Shown: one piece after another, positions 15,808 through 24,455 of the stretch
How positions within the stretch are numbered: the first letter of the stretch is position 1
How the letters are laid out: each line of letters starts with the position of its first letter
Source of the DNA: JAFDWR01 sp038216655
GTDB taxonomy: Bacteria; Armatimonadota; Fimbriimonadia; Fimbriimonadales; Fimbriimonadaceae
DNA: 64,000 bases
Assembly: GCA_038216655.1 (NCBI GenBank)
Contig: JBBQPZ010000015.1
Location: forward strand, 1-64,000
Direction of reading: 5' to 3'
Translations under genes and position numbers: made by a program
Notes under the pieces: generated by a model
Told to the model about the DNA's origin: nothing
What the model saw: only the letters and a program-made list of their open reading frames with translations
Databases searched by the model: none

Positions 15808-16107
15808 GTGAATCTAATAACCGCTGAATCGATCCGCATGGCCAGCAACGGCATCGCTGCCGTTGGGATGGAGATGTACATCATGGCCTTCGTGCTGATC
15901 CTCCTGTTGGTCGGCGGTAAGAAGATCCCCGAGCTCATGCGCGGAGTCGGCAAGGGGGTCGGCGAGCTCCAGAAGGGTCTTGAAGAAGGCAAGAAGGGGC
16001 TAAACACGACCCACTCCGAGCCCGAGCCTCCCACCCCGACGATCACGGCGCAGACGCCGCCGGAGACTCAGGCTCGCAACGACGGACCCAAGAGCCCGAC
16101 CGCTTAA
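15808..16107 (+). CDS. tatA: Sec-independent translocase protein TatA/TatB-type
   Basis: This is a small component of the twin-arginine translocase, which exports folded proteins. It has an N-terminal transmembrane helix (MEMYIMAFVLILLLVGG), the hinge KKIPELMRGVGKGVGELQKG characteristic of TatA, and a charged C-terminal tail rich in proline and threonine. At 99 residues it is a little long. GTG 15808 has CCAGGAG upstream; ATG 15838 is an alternative. A TATACT hexamer at 15767-15772 could be its promoter. A Tat substrate candidate, the DUF1552 protein with an SRRKLLRG signal, is encoded at 18.4-19.7 kb. Confidence 0.85.
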   Translation: MNLITAESIRMASNGIAAVGMEMYIMAFVLILLLVGGKKIPELMRGVGKGVGELQKGLEEGKKGLNTTHSEPEPPTPTITAQTPPETQARNDGPKSPTA

Positions 16108-16195
16108 CTAGCGCAAAAGTGGCAGTGCAGACAGAATTTGGATCAAGTTAAGCTTCGCGTCGACTCTGACCGCTGCGAATCAGTCTGAATCCACT

Positions 16196-16233
16196 AGAAA
16201 GGCCGAGCACGATACGTGCTTGGCCTTTCTTTT
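16196..16233 (+). terminator. Intrinsic terminator downstream of tatA
   Basis: A 15-bp stem pairs 16196-16210 (AGAAAGGCCGAGCAC) with 16216-16230, loop GATAC, one G-U pair. It is followed by TTT, with CTTTCTTTT forming the U-rich end. It lies 89 bases after the tatA stop codon. Confidence 0.85.
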
Positions 16234-16298
16234 CGAGTGGCAAAGGTCTATTAGCGGGATTTCTAGTCACGGTTTGGTGTTCACTCGATTGCCGCTGC

Positions 16299-16322
16299 TA
16301 CCACTACCACTACCACTACCAC
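16299..16322 (+). repeat. Hexanucleotide microsatellite (TACCAC)4
   Basis: Four perfect TACCAC units lie directly next to the stop codon of the minus-strand gene at 16330-17205. A similar run abuts another minus-strand stop codon at 50855-50884. Confidence 0.85.
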
Positions 16323-16329
16323 TGAGATC

Positions 16330-17205
16330 CTAGAGATGCTTCATCTTCACCGTGGTGTCGGTGCCGACCTTCATCGTCATGGAAATCTGCACGATTTCAA
16401 CGTCGGCCAGCCCCTTGATGCGGGTTTCCGACTTCAGGGTCGCGCCGGTCTCCGGGTCGATCCAGTTCTTGGTCGAGATGTTCGCGGTGCCCTTGACCTT
16501 GATGTCCATCCCCATCGTGGGATCGGCCCCTCCGCTTTGGCCCGCCTTCTTCATGGCCTCCATGTCCGGCTCGATCTTCATCGTGCCGGTCAGGGTTACC
16601 AGCAAGACCAACTTACCGTCAAGGTCCTCTTTGCCAGTGTAGGTGGCAGTGAGGATCGTTGGTTCCTTCCCGGTCATCGCGGAGGCGGGAACTGTAATCG
16701 TCCAGACGTCGCCAACCTTGACCGGCTTCTCCGGAAACTCAACGAACAGTCCCAACTGCGATGCCTCGGTTCCACCGAGCATCGACATCGGGTTCGTAGG
16801 GGCGGCGGCCTTCTCTCCAACCAACTTCATCGCGGTCGCCCGGTTCATCCCATCGATCGTGCCCTTCATCGTGACCGGCGGTACCTTATCGGGAAGCTGG
16901 GGCGCACCGACCATTCCCTCCATCGTCATCTTCTCAGTCGTGGTGAGGATAGTGAATTCAGCGTTAGAGCCATCCGCCTTTACCGCACCGATTGTGGTTT
17001 CGACCGTGCTGGTGGTGTTCGCCGTGCCCTCCTGGGGGCCTGCCGGAGTGTCGGCGGTGATTTTGGTCGTGCTCTCGACCTTAAACTTTTCGACCGTGTT
17101 TGCCTTGAGCTGGCGTCGAATGAGGGTGGTGTCTTGGACGGCGGCGACGGAGATCGCGCATAAGGCGATGAGGAGTAGGGCTTTGGAACTTCGTTTCAAG
17201 ATCAT
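16330..17205 (-). CDS. Secreted protein, DUF6263-like
   Basis: This is a 291-residue protein with a signal peptide (KRSSKALLLIALCAISVAA). The mature part is beta-rich with alternating threonines. A central FPEKPVKVGDVWTITVP motif matches YPERAIKLGKTWTTPF in the gene at 55622 and LPLDEVSVGDTWKRTV in the gene at 62584, so these appear to be members of one secreted family. The layout (a start with a peptide-release motif, then VGDxW, then a final TLKSETRIKG strand) fits DUF6263-type proteins of unknown function. It ends beside a TACCAC microsatellite. Confidence 0.7.
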   Translation of the reverse strand: MILKRSSKALLLIALCAISVAAVQDTTLIRRQLKANTVEKFKVESTTKITADTPAGPQEGTANTTSTVETTIGAVKADGSNAEFTILTTTEKMTMEGMVGAPQLPDKVPPVTMKGTIDGMNRATAMKLVGEKAAAPTNPMSMLGGTEASQLGLFVEFPEKPVKVGDVWTITVPASAMTGKEPTILTATYTGKEDLDGKLVLLVTLTGTMKIEPDMEAMKKAGQSGGADPTMGMDIKVKGTANISTKNWIDPETGATLKSETRIKGLADVEIVQISMTMKVGTDTTVKMKHL

Positions 17206-17300
17206 GGCGTTTGCTCGCTTCTTGGCGAAATATACGCGGGAAAGACCTCAACGGTTACGCCGGTGGCACGTAATGCCCACCTGAATCGTCCTTTTCCTCA

Positions 17301-18299
17301 GTGCTTCCTCTCCTCGCCTTGATCGCCTTGGCCCCTGATGGTTTCACCGCCGTATTCGGAGGTGACATCATGCTCAACGGCGTCCGTCCGGATGGCCGTT
17401 CGTTGATCGGGCTCAATTCGTTGTATGGCCCCGCCGGAGTGGCGTTCGCGAATCTTGAAATCCCGATCACCGATGCGGGGATTGCGACTTCCCACAAGAC
17501 CGGTGCGGACGTTGCCGCGCGGAACCAGTACATCCTCAAGGCGAGCCCCCTCCATGCTCCTGAGGTTTCCAAAGCCGGGATCGACCTCGTCAGCCTCGGC
17601 AACAACCACGCGATGGACTACCAGGTCGCCGGGCTCAAGCAAATGACCGGTCTGCTCGACAAGCTCGGCGTCGGGCATACGGGGGCGGGCGGCAATCTGG
17701 AGGACGCGATGCACGTGGCCGTCCACCGTGCGCCAGACGGTAGGCGCGTCGGACTTATCTCATCCCTTGCCTTCAAGTCGTTCGGAGGAGCGTACGCCAC
17801 CACTCCTGCGACCGAAGCCAGTCCCGGCGTGATGTACCTCCGCTTCGAGGGGAAGGTGGACGAGAAGGCGCGCGCGTTCATCCACGACTGGGTTGCCAAG
17901 GCACGCACGCAATGCGACTTCCTTGTCGTCGCCCTCCACTGGGGAATCGAACGGCAGCCGGTTCCCTCGCCCTACCAGGTTGCTCTGGGCCGAGCGTTTA
18001 TCGACGAAGGAGCCGACGTGGTTTGGGGGCATCACCCGCACGTGCTCGAAGGGGCGGAACTGTACAAGGGGAAGCCGATCATGTACTCGATGGGCAACCT
18101 TGTGAGCCCCAGCGGGGGCTCGACCGGACTGATCCGAATGTTCTTCCGCGAGGGCAAGTTCGTCGCGGCCAAGTTCTTCGCAGCCTCCATTGGGGGCGGT
18201 CGAACGCGGTTGACCGGCGGGACGTCGGGCGTGATGCACTCGCTCAGCCAGCGGTTGGAGAAGGCATTTCCGTCGCCTGACGCGAAACCACTGTTCTAA
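17301..18299 (+). CDS. CapA-family protein (poly-gamma-glutamate synthesis type)
   Basis: This is a 332-residue protein of the PGA_cap / CapA metallophosphatase-like family. Motifs: FGGDIMLN near residue 20 (metal-binding GD), FANLEIPIT, SLGNNHAMDY (GNNH), a VALHWGIE strand and VVWGHHPHVLEG (GHHPH), then MYSMGNLVSP. Members act on or with poly-gamma-glutamate or other envelope polymers, but many are of unknown substrate. The start GTG 17301 has a leucine-rich N-terminus (MLPLLALIALAP) that may be a signal peptide. No capB or capC is adjacent. Confidence 0.88.
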   Translation: MLPLLALIALAPDGFTAVFGGDIMLNGVRPDGRSLIGLNSLYGPAGVAFANLEIPITDAGIATSHKTGADVAARNQYILKASPLHAPEVSKAGIDLVSLGNNHAMDYQVAGLKQMTGLLDKLGVGHTGAGGNLEDAMHVAVHRAPDGRRVGLISSLAFKSFGGAYATTPATEASPGVMYLRFEGKVDEKARAFIHDWVAKARTQCDFLVVALHWGIERQPVPSPYQVALGRAFIDEGADVVWGHHPHVLEGAELYKGKPIMYSMGNLVSPSGGSTGLIRMFFREGKFVAAKFFAASIGGGRTRLTGGTSGVMHSLSQRLEKAFPSPDAKPLF

Positions 18300-18388
18300 T
18301 TTGGAGTGCGATGCCCCAGCGGCACCTTGACTGTTGCGGTCACAAACTCACCGCAAACAAAGCACGGCCAGGGCCATGCACTCCGAAA
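18300..18388 (+). repeat. Nested inverted repeat between capA-like and DUF1552 genes
   Basis: The outer arms TTTGGAGTGC...GCCCC (from 18300) and GGGCC...GCACTCCGAAA (to 18388) pair with few mismatches. An inner pair, TTGCGGT and ACCGCAA, lies in the loop. It separates two convergent genes and may terminate both, although no U-tract is present. Confidence 0.6.
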
Positions 18389-18394
18389 ACGAGT

Positions 18395-19735
18395 CTAGAA
18401 CAAGCCCTGCAGTCGACCCGTGCTGTCGCCGAGCTTGTCGATCGGCGCACCCATACGGTCGAGCATTGACAGGAACAAGTTAGTCATCGGCGTGCCGTCG
18501 ACGTACTTCACGTGCCTTCCCTGCTTGAACGCTCCGTTCGCCTTGCCCGCGAAGAGGATGGGGAGGTTGTCGTGGTTATGGCGATTGCCGTCCGAAATAC
18601 CGCCGCCGTACACCAGCATCGTGTGATCCAGCAACGTGCCGTTCCCTTCCTTGATGTTGTGCATCTTGGTGAGGATGTAGGCGAGTTGCTCAACGTGGAA
18701 GCGGTCGATCAGGCGCTTGGCTTCGAGCTTGCGCGGATCGGTTCCATGGTGCGAGACATCGTGGTGCCCTTCCGGCACACCGACCATCGGGTAGTTGCGG
18801 TTGCTTCCCTCGTTGGCGAACATGAACGTGGAGACGCGGGTGACGTCGCCCTGGAAGGCGAGGACCATCATGTCGCCCATGAGGCGAATGTGCTCGGCGT
18901 ATTCGACGGGAATCCCCGCCGGGGACTTGATCCCCTGGTTGGACAACGCAAGCGACGCGTCCTCCATACGGGCGAGGCGCGTTTCGATCTCGCGCAGACC
19001 GGTCAGGTACTCGTCGAGCTTCTGCTGATCCTTCCCACCGAGTTGGGCGTGAAGCTGCTTGGCATCCTCCATGACGAAGTCGAGGATGCTCTGCTTGTAG
19101 TGGCTGCGACGGTACCAGCTCGTCATCTGGCCCTGAGCGTCGCCGTCACCAAACAGGCGCTCGAAGACCAACCGCGGGTTCACTTCCTTGGCGTTGGGGG
19201 TGGCCTCGCCACGCCAGGAGATCGAACTCGAGTAGGCGCATGAATAACCGGAATCGCAGTCGCCCGCCTGTCGACTCGACTCGCAGCCGATCTCAAGCGA
19301 GGCGAACCGGCTGCCCTGCCCAACCATCTTCGCCGCGACCTGGTCGACGGAGATTCCGTTGTGGATATCCGCACCGGCGGTCTTCTTTGGCTGAACGCCG
19401 GTGAGCCAGGCCGCCGCCGAGCGGGCGTGGTCGCCCGGCCCGTCGCCGTTCGCCTCCGCGTGATGCTGGGTTAGGCCGGTCAGAATCGAGAATTGGCCAC
19501 GCAGATTGGAAAGGGGCGCGAGGACATCAGGAATTTCGAACCCGGCACCCTCAGTCGCGGGCGTCCAATGCTCCATCGACACCCCGTTCGGCACGAACAA
19601 GAATGCCATGCGCAAGGGTGGCGTCTTCGCCGAAGCCGCCAGGGCGGTCAGCGGCATCATCGACTCCAGCATCGGCAAGGCGACCGCCGCGCCGATGCCG
19701 CGGAGGAGTTTGCGTCGGGAAAGGGGTTCGTTCAT
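18395..19735 (-). CDS. DUF1552 protein with Tat signal
   Basis: This is a 446-residue protein starting MNEPLSRRKLLRGIGAAVAL, a twin-arginine signal. It matches DUF1552, a family common in Planctomycetes and related phyla: LRMAFLFVPNGVSMEHWTP, SILTGLTQHHAEANGDGPGD, HARSAAAWLTG and the C-terminal block LLDHTMLVYGGGISDGNRHN are typical. The family is distantly related to alkaline-phosphatase-like sulfatases and its activity is not established. ATG 19735 overlaps the DUF1592 stop by ATGA, so translation is coupled. The export route would be the Tat system (tatA at 15.8 kb). Confidence 0.9.
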   Translation of the reverse strand: MNEPLSRRKLLRGIGAAVALPMLESMMPLTALAASAKTPPLRMAFLFVPNGVSMEHWTPATEGAGFEIPDVLAPLSNLRGQFSILTGLTQHHAEANGDGPGDHARSAAAWLTGVQPKKTAGADIHNGISVDQVAAKMVGQGSRFASLEIGCESSRQAGDCDSGYSCAYSSSISWRGEATPNAKEVNPRLVFERLFGDGDAQGQMTSWYRRSHYKQSILDFVMEDAKQLHAQLGGKDQQKLDEYLTGLREIETRLARMEDASLALSNQGIKSPAGIPVEYAEHIRLMGDMMVLAFQGDVTRVSTFMFANEGSNRNYPMVGVPEGHHDVSHHGTDPRKLEAKRLIDRFHVEQLAYILTKMHNIKEGNGTLLDHTMLVYGGGISDGNRHNHDNLPILFAGKANGAFKQGRHVKYVDGTPMTNLFLSMLDRMGAPIDKLGDSTGRLQGLF

Positions 19736-22029
19736 TTCGAGTTGATCCTGCGCTGGGTGAAAGGCGTGCTGTGGACGATCGCGCTTACGATCGCGGAGAA
19801 CTTGTATCCATCCTTTTTGGCCGCCGTGATCGCGTCCGTCAGGGCGCAATCGTCGGCCGGGCCCAAACCGCGGCCCAAAGCATAGATTAACAGCTTCTCG
19901 GTCAGACAGCGGATGAACTGATCCTTCTTCGTCATTAGCACCGCCCGGAGTTCCTTCGGGCCAGAAAACTTGGTGCCGTCGGGCAAGACGCCGAGAGTAT
20001 CGATCGCCGCGCCAGCGTCGTCGGCACGCCACCGGCCCATGCCGTCAAAGTTCTCCAAACTGAAGCCAATCGGGTCCATCTTCTCGTGGCAAACCGCACA
20101 CGCCGGGTTCGCCCGGTGGGCCTCCAATCGGGCACGGAGGGTCTTCACGTCCAGCACCTGCTTCGCATCTCCGAGGTCGCCAACCCCGGGAGGAGGGGGG
20201 GGTGGCGGCGTGCCGAGAATATTCTCAAGCACCCACTTCCCTCGCTTCACGGGCGAGGTGCGGTTCGGATTCGAGGTGACGGTAAGGATGCTCGCCTGGG
20301 TCAGTAGCCCGCCGCGCCGCTCGTCGGGCAGGGTCACTTTACGTAGTTCGTCTCCCGCCACTGCGGGGAGCCCATAGAGTTCGGCAAGGCGCTGGTTGAC
20401 GTACGCGTACTTCGCGTCCAAGAAGTCGAGCACGCTGCGATCCTCGCGCACGACCCCGGCGAAGAACGCCTTGGTCTCGTTGGTCATGTCGGCCCGAAGC
20501 GTTTCGGTGAAGGCGGGGTAAGTCTTCGGGTCCAGGGTGACCGTCTGCAGCTTGCGCAGTTCGAGCCACTGCGAGGCGAACCCGTCGGCGAGGGCCGAGG
20601 CACGCGGGTCCTGAAGCATCCGTTTCACCTGCGTCTGCATGACCGTCGGCTTGAGAAGCTGGCCGTTCTCCGCGAGCTGGGTCAGCTCGTCGTCGGGCAT
20701 TGTGCTCCAAAGGAAGTAGGAGAGGCGCGAGGCAAGTTCGTAGCCGTTCAACGTCCGGATCGGAGTCTTGGCGTTCGCCGGATCGTTCTCCACCCGGAAA
20801 AGGAAGTTGGGCGACACCAGCACCCCGGTGAGGCCGAGCTGCACGGCTCGCTCGAAGCTGTCACCGTTCTCGATCGCGCGGTGGCTGAGAGCGAAGAGGC
20901 GATTGAGTTCGTCCGTCCGGATCGGGCGGCGATAGGCCCTTGAGGCGATCCCCTTCAGGATCTGCCGTAGGTTCTCGAGCGTCGATCCCGCCGGAATCAG
21001 GTGACGCTGTGAGACCGGAACCGCGGCACCGTCAAGCGGACCCTTGACTTCGATCGCCATCACGACCATGTTCCGATCGCGATCTTTTGGATTGGGCGCG
21101 GCAGCGTTGTAGTAATCGTTGAGGAATGAGGCTTCGATTCTCCCCGGTCCCTCGTCCACCTGCACCGGATACTCGAAAGTCGTCGCTACGGTCGCGGTGA
21201 GGTCCACCCTCGCCACGATCTGGCCCTTAACGGTCACCGCCATCTTGACCGGTTCGGGGCCCGCCTGAACACCGTAGGCGGTGATCCGCACGATGTAACG
21301 ACCCGCCTGCGTGAATTTGTGGTTCGCCGTCACCGCACCGTTCGTGAACAGCTCAATCCCGCCCTCGTAAGATCCGCCAACCGCGGTCGGGGCGTGAAGG
21401 TTAGCGCCCTCGTACTTCACGATCCGATCCTCAGGAGCGACGATGGCTTTCGACGCGATCGTCTGGGCCGCTCGGAGGTACTTCTCCATCAGTAGAGGCG
21501 AGATCGACAGCACGTCGCCGACGTTGTCAAAGCCGTAGCCGACATCGTCCGTCGGAAAATCGTCGGAGGCGTGGAAGTCGACGCCGACGAGATCGCGCAC
21601 CGTGTTGTCGTATTCGAAGCGGTTGAGGCGGCGAAGGGTGACCCGGCCGGGGTCTTGCTTGAGGCAGTCCGCACCGAGGACCTGAAGCGTCCAATCGGAA
21701 AGTGCTCTTCGTTGAAGCGCGGTCGGCTGGGATGCGCCTTTGGGCGGCATCTGGCCGGCGGTGACGCGGTTGACCACCTTGGCCCAGACGTCAGTCGCCT
21801 TCTGGACGTCGGCTTCGGTCTTGAAGCGCGACAGGTCGAGCCCGGCGGCGGGTTCTACACCACTATGGCACGGAGCACAGAATTGCTTGAGCACCGGCGC
21901 GACGGCGGTGGCAAACACCACGGGTTTAGGAGCGGCAGGCGGCGGAGCGGACGAGGCGACAAGGCCAAAGGCCATCGACCCCGCGCCAAAGAGCAGTCCC
22001 GCGAAGCGCGCGGTCGCCAGACGATCCAT
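19732..22029 (-). CDS. DUF1592 (PSD-type) cytochrome-like protein
   Basis: This is a 765-residue exported protein of the planctomycete DUF1587/DUF1592/DUF1588/DUF1585 architecture. A signal sequence (about residues 8-28) precedes a haem-c-type site, APCHSGVEPAAGLDLSRF, near residue 56, and a C-terminal PACAVCHEKMDPIGFSLENF block carries a second CxxCH. In between lie RRLNRFEYDNTVRDLVGV and LASRLSYFLWSTMPDDEL, the family hallmarks. The role is unknown; it is always found beside DUF1552 genes. TACAAT ends seven bases before ATG 22029. Its stop overlaps the downstream DUF1552 start. Confidence 0.9.
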   Translation of the reverse strand: MDRLATARFAGLLFGAGSMAFGLVASSAPPPAAPKPVVFATAVAPVLKQFCAPCHSGVEPAAGLDLSRFKTEADVQKATDVWAKVVNRVTAGQMPPKGASQPTALQRRALSDWTLQVLGADCLKQDPGRVTLRRLNRFEYDNTVRDLVGVDFHASDDFPTDDVGYGFDNVGDVLSISPLLMEKYLRAAQTIASKAIVAPEDRIVKYEGANLHAPTAVGGSYEGGIELFTNGAVTANHKFTQAGRYIVRITAYGVQAGPEPVKMAVTVKGQIVARVDLTATVATTFEYPVQVDEGPGRIEASFLNDYYNAAAPNPKDRDRNMVVMAIEVKGPLDGAAVPVSQRHLIPAGSTLENLRQILKGIASRAYRRPIRTDELNRLFALSHRAIENGDSFERAVQLGLTGVLVSPNFLFRVENDPANAKTPIRTLNGYELASRLSYFLWSTMPDDELTQLAENGQLLKPTVMQTQVKRMLQDPRASALADGFASQWLELRKLQTVTLDPKTYPAFTETLRADMTNETKAFFAGVVREDRSVLDFLDAKYAYVNQRLAELYGLPAVAGDELRKVTLPDERRGGLLTQASILTVTSNPNRTSPVKRGKWVLENILGTPPPPPPPGVGDLGDAKQVLDVKTLRARLEAHRANPACAVCHEKMDPIGFSLENFDGMGRWRADDAGAAIDTLGVLPDGTKFSGPKELRAVLMTKKDQFIRCLTEKLLIYALGRGLGPADDCALTDAITAAKKDGYKFSAIVSAIVHSTPFTQRRINSK

Positions 22030-22067
22030 TGATTCTATTGTAGGTCAGAAAGCGAACGACCTGGGCC

Positions 22068-22934
22068 CTAGAGCCAACCGTTGGCCTTCAACCACGCTTC
22101 AAGGTCATGTGCCCAAGGCAAGACATGGGCAAAGGGAGGTCCGTCGCCGAGACCGAGTCCGTGGCCACCCTTCTGATACAGGTGCAGGTCGAACGGCACG
22201 TGGTGGGCACGCAGAGCGGAGGCGAACAGGATCGAATTCTCGACCGGCACGGCATCGTCGGCGACGGTGTGCCAGATGAAACAGGGGGGCGTCTTGTCCG
22301 AAACCTGCTTCTCGTTGGAGAGGTCTTCGATCTGGGCAGGCGTCGGGTTCTTGCCGAGCAGATTCTCGCGGGAGCCCGCGTGGCCGATGTCCGTCATCGA
22401 GATGACGGCATAGCAGAGGATGCCGAAGTCAGGGCGACAGCTTTGCTTCTCTACAAGGTCGGTGGCTTCGAGGGCCCCGCTGTCGAAGTGGGTGAGGATC
22501 GTCGAGGCGAGATGGCCCCCGGCGGAGGAGCCCATGATCCCGATCTTGTTCGTCTCAACGCCCCACTCCTTGGCGCGGGCTCGGACCAATCGCATAGCGC
22601 GCGCGGCGTCTTGCCGCTCAACGGGATCACGGTAGCCATGGGACCCAAGGCGGTAGTTGAGGACGAAGGCGTTGATGCCGAGCGAGTTGAGATACAGCGC
22701 ATACCCCTTCCCTTCATGGTCAGCCAGCATCCCGTAGCCGCCGCCCGGGAGGACCACTATGCCGGTGCCGTTCGGGTGCTCGGCGAGGTAGGGAGTGAGG
22801 ATCGGGATGTCCTCAGGCTTTTGCCCACGCGCGCCTGGCGCATCGCCGGCCCATAGGCGGACGGGGGACAAGACGCCGACAGCGGCGATGCAAAGCAGAG
22901 GCAGCAACATGTAGGTAGTTTGCCACGGAGGCAT
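22068..22934 (-). CDS. Secreted alpha/beta-hydrolase, acetylxylan-esterase-like
   Basis: This is a 288-residue alpha/beta hydrolase of the BD-FAE / endo-1,4-beta-xylanase-like esterase group. The oxyanion motif is VVLPGGGYGML; the nucleophile elbow is GSSAGG in IGIMGSSAGGHLAST; the acid is in HTVADDAVP, and the His is in GGHGLG. A signal peptide is likely from MLLPLLCIAAVGVLSP. ATG 22934 is the longest start; ATG 22910 would place the hydrophobic segment right at the N-terminus. Substrate specificity is not evident. It lies on the same strand as the DUF1592 gene, 38 bases away. Confidence 0.85.
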   Translation of the reverse strand: MPPWQTTYMLLPLLCIAAVGVLSPVRLWAGDAPGARGQKPEDIPILTPYLAEHPNGTGIVVLPGGGYGMLADHEGKGYALYLNSLGINAFVLNYRLGSHGYRDPVERQDAARAMRLVRARAKEWGVETNKIGIMGSSAGGHLASTILTHFDSGALEATDLVEKQSCRPDFGILCYAVISMTDIGHAGSRENLLGKNPTPAQIEDLSNEKQVSDKTPPCFIWHTVADDAVPVENSILFASALRAHHVPFDLHLYQKGGHGLGLGDGPPFAHVLPWAHDLEAWLKANGWL

Positions 22935-23446
22935 GGGAGTTGGTTATTGGTTACTCATAACGGTCGCTGGAACATTCAAAGCTTGGAGGCTCCCGCTCGC
23001 CCTCGCGATGCCACGACCGACAGAAGTGGCGGGATGGCAAGAGCAGTACGGGGAGTGGGAACCGAACTCCGTGCGGATCGGCATGCTTGACCGTGCAGAG
23101 CTACCGGTCAGGCGGAAATTGCCGTCTCTGCTCACTCACACTGCTTATCTACGTTGGCCATCTGGCAATCTGGGAAGACTCTAGAGCGATGGCCCTTGGG
23201 AAGAGTTTGCTCGTCACGTCTCTACGTGCTTGGAATTGAGTTTTGTCAACTGCCTGGGACGGCATTGGTGATTTCGCTATTCGTTTGAATCCTGCTCAAA
23301 TTCACTTACTCATTGTAGGGCGGGAGCTGATTACTGTCTGCACTCTGACTGACGTGAATGTCGCCATAGACAGAGTAGAACCTGACCCAGTAGCCTCCTC
23401 ATGTCCCGTCAACAGGGAGAGCTTGGCGGGGCATCTTGGAGGTTCA
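22935..23446. other. Intergenic region with no recognised gene
   Basis: About 510 bases lie between the divergent esterase and ompW genes. Short open frames exist on both strands but have no ribosome-binding site or family resemblance. No riboswitch, RNA gene or repeat shared with other parts of the window was recognised. The last 150 bases probably hold the ompW promoter and leader, where a small CCCGTC...GGCGGGG-type stem may form. Confidence 0.5.
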
Positions 23447-24097
23447 ATGATGAAACTCGCACTGCTCGCTGTGGCCGCCCTCACAATGGCGGTTACTGTT
23501 GCGTCCTCCGACCAAACCCCGAAGGACAAATATCCGTGGCTCGTTCGTTTTCGCGGTTTGGACATGATCCCATCGACGCGATCGCGGGCCTTTAGTGCCC
23601 TCGGAAACAACTTCCCCGCAAACGCGATCAGCTACGACAGCAGGATCTATCCCGAGATTGACATCTCGTACTTCCTGAACAAGAATTTAGCGTTAGAGGC
23701 GGCGTTCGCTTTGCCTCAGGACACGCATATCTCGCTCCTCGGCGTGGGCAAGGTTGGCAAGGTCACCCACTGGTCGCCGATGATCGCCCTGCAGTATCAC
23801 TATCCGATCCCAAAGAGCGGGATGACCCCTTACGTGGGGGTTGGGCTGAACTACGTCCACATCATCAAGACAAGCCTCAGCGTTGGGGGCGTGGCGTTCA
23901 GCGAGAACAAGGATAACTTCGGCTACTCGTTCGGGGTCGGCATCGACTATAAGATCGACGAGCGATGGTCGCTTAACTTCGACTACAAGCATCTCTGGAT
24001 GGAGACGAACGTGAGGCTCAAGGCCACCGGGACAATCGTGACAAACCTCCAATCGAGACCGAACCTGTACTCGATCGGCATCGGCTACCGGTTCTGA
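23447..24097 (+). CDS. ompW: OmpW-family outer membrane protein
   Basis: This is a 216-residue eight-stranded beta-barrel of the OmpW family. A signal peptide (MMKLALLAVAALTMAVTVAS) is followed by the N-terminal motif YPWLVRFRGLDMIPS (usual W.VR.R...V.P), then YPEIDISYFLNKNLALE, GMTPYVGVGLNYVHI, a FGYSFGVGIDYKID strand and the terminal NLYSIGIGYRF with C-terminal Phe, the outer-membrane assembly signal. The ATG pair at 23447/23450 has GGAGG just upstream. OmpW proteins form narrow hydrophobic channels. This supports a diderm envelope. Confidence 0.9.
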   Translation: MMKLALLAVAALTMAVTVASSDQTPKDKYPWLVRFRGLDMIPSTRSRAFSALGNNFPANAISYDSRIYPEIDISYFLNKNLALEAAFALPQDTHISLLGVGKVGKVTHWSPMIALQYHYPIPKSGMTPYVGVGLNYVHIIKTSLSVGGVAFSENKDNFGYSFGVGIDYKIDERWSLNFDYKHLWMETNVRLKATGTIVTNLQSRPNLYSIGIGYRF

Positions 24098-24278
24098 AAG
24101 TCATGACGACTTCTTGGTTGACATTCGGTCGAGAACGAAGCCAATAGGTAGAAGCTCCGATTAGATGAAGTCACTTCGGCGAAACCAGAGCATCTGGAAA
24201 AGTGAGAGTGAGAATGTGAGAGTTGAACCTGAGCAAGTGAGTTCGGAACCTGGACGGGCAAGTGGTGACTGAGACGCT

Positions 24279-24420
24279 CCCCTTCCTTTTGCGGCGATGG
24301 TTTGTGCGCTGGAAGAGGAAGGGGTTGGGGGATGGAGATTCTGCGCGGATCTACGCGCCGCCAGGCTGGCGCCAAAACCGAGGGGGAGGCAATTGCCTCC
24401 CCCTCCCAGGAAGAGCGCGT
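24279..24420 (+). repeat. Inverted-repeat element R2, copy b
   Basis: The left part CCCCTTCCTTTTGCGGCGATGG and GAAGAGGAAGGGG-GGGGGATGGAGATTC match copy a at 9944. The right part holds a perfect 11-bp hairpin, GAGGGGGAGGC (24380-24390), loop AATT, GCCTCCCCCTC. The outer right arm is degenerate. It lies between convergent ompW and the BNR-repeat gene. The rest of the 24098-24455 spacer has GTGAGAGTGAGA-type low complexity only. Confidence 0.75.
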
Positions 24421-24455
24421 GTTAATAGTGCGAACTTCCAACGTGCGCCGCGACG

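Noticed and set aside
22935..23446. Possible small protein or riboswitch before ompW
   Set aside because: No ribosome-binding site, no family match and no recognised aptamer; left as unassigned spacer.
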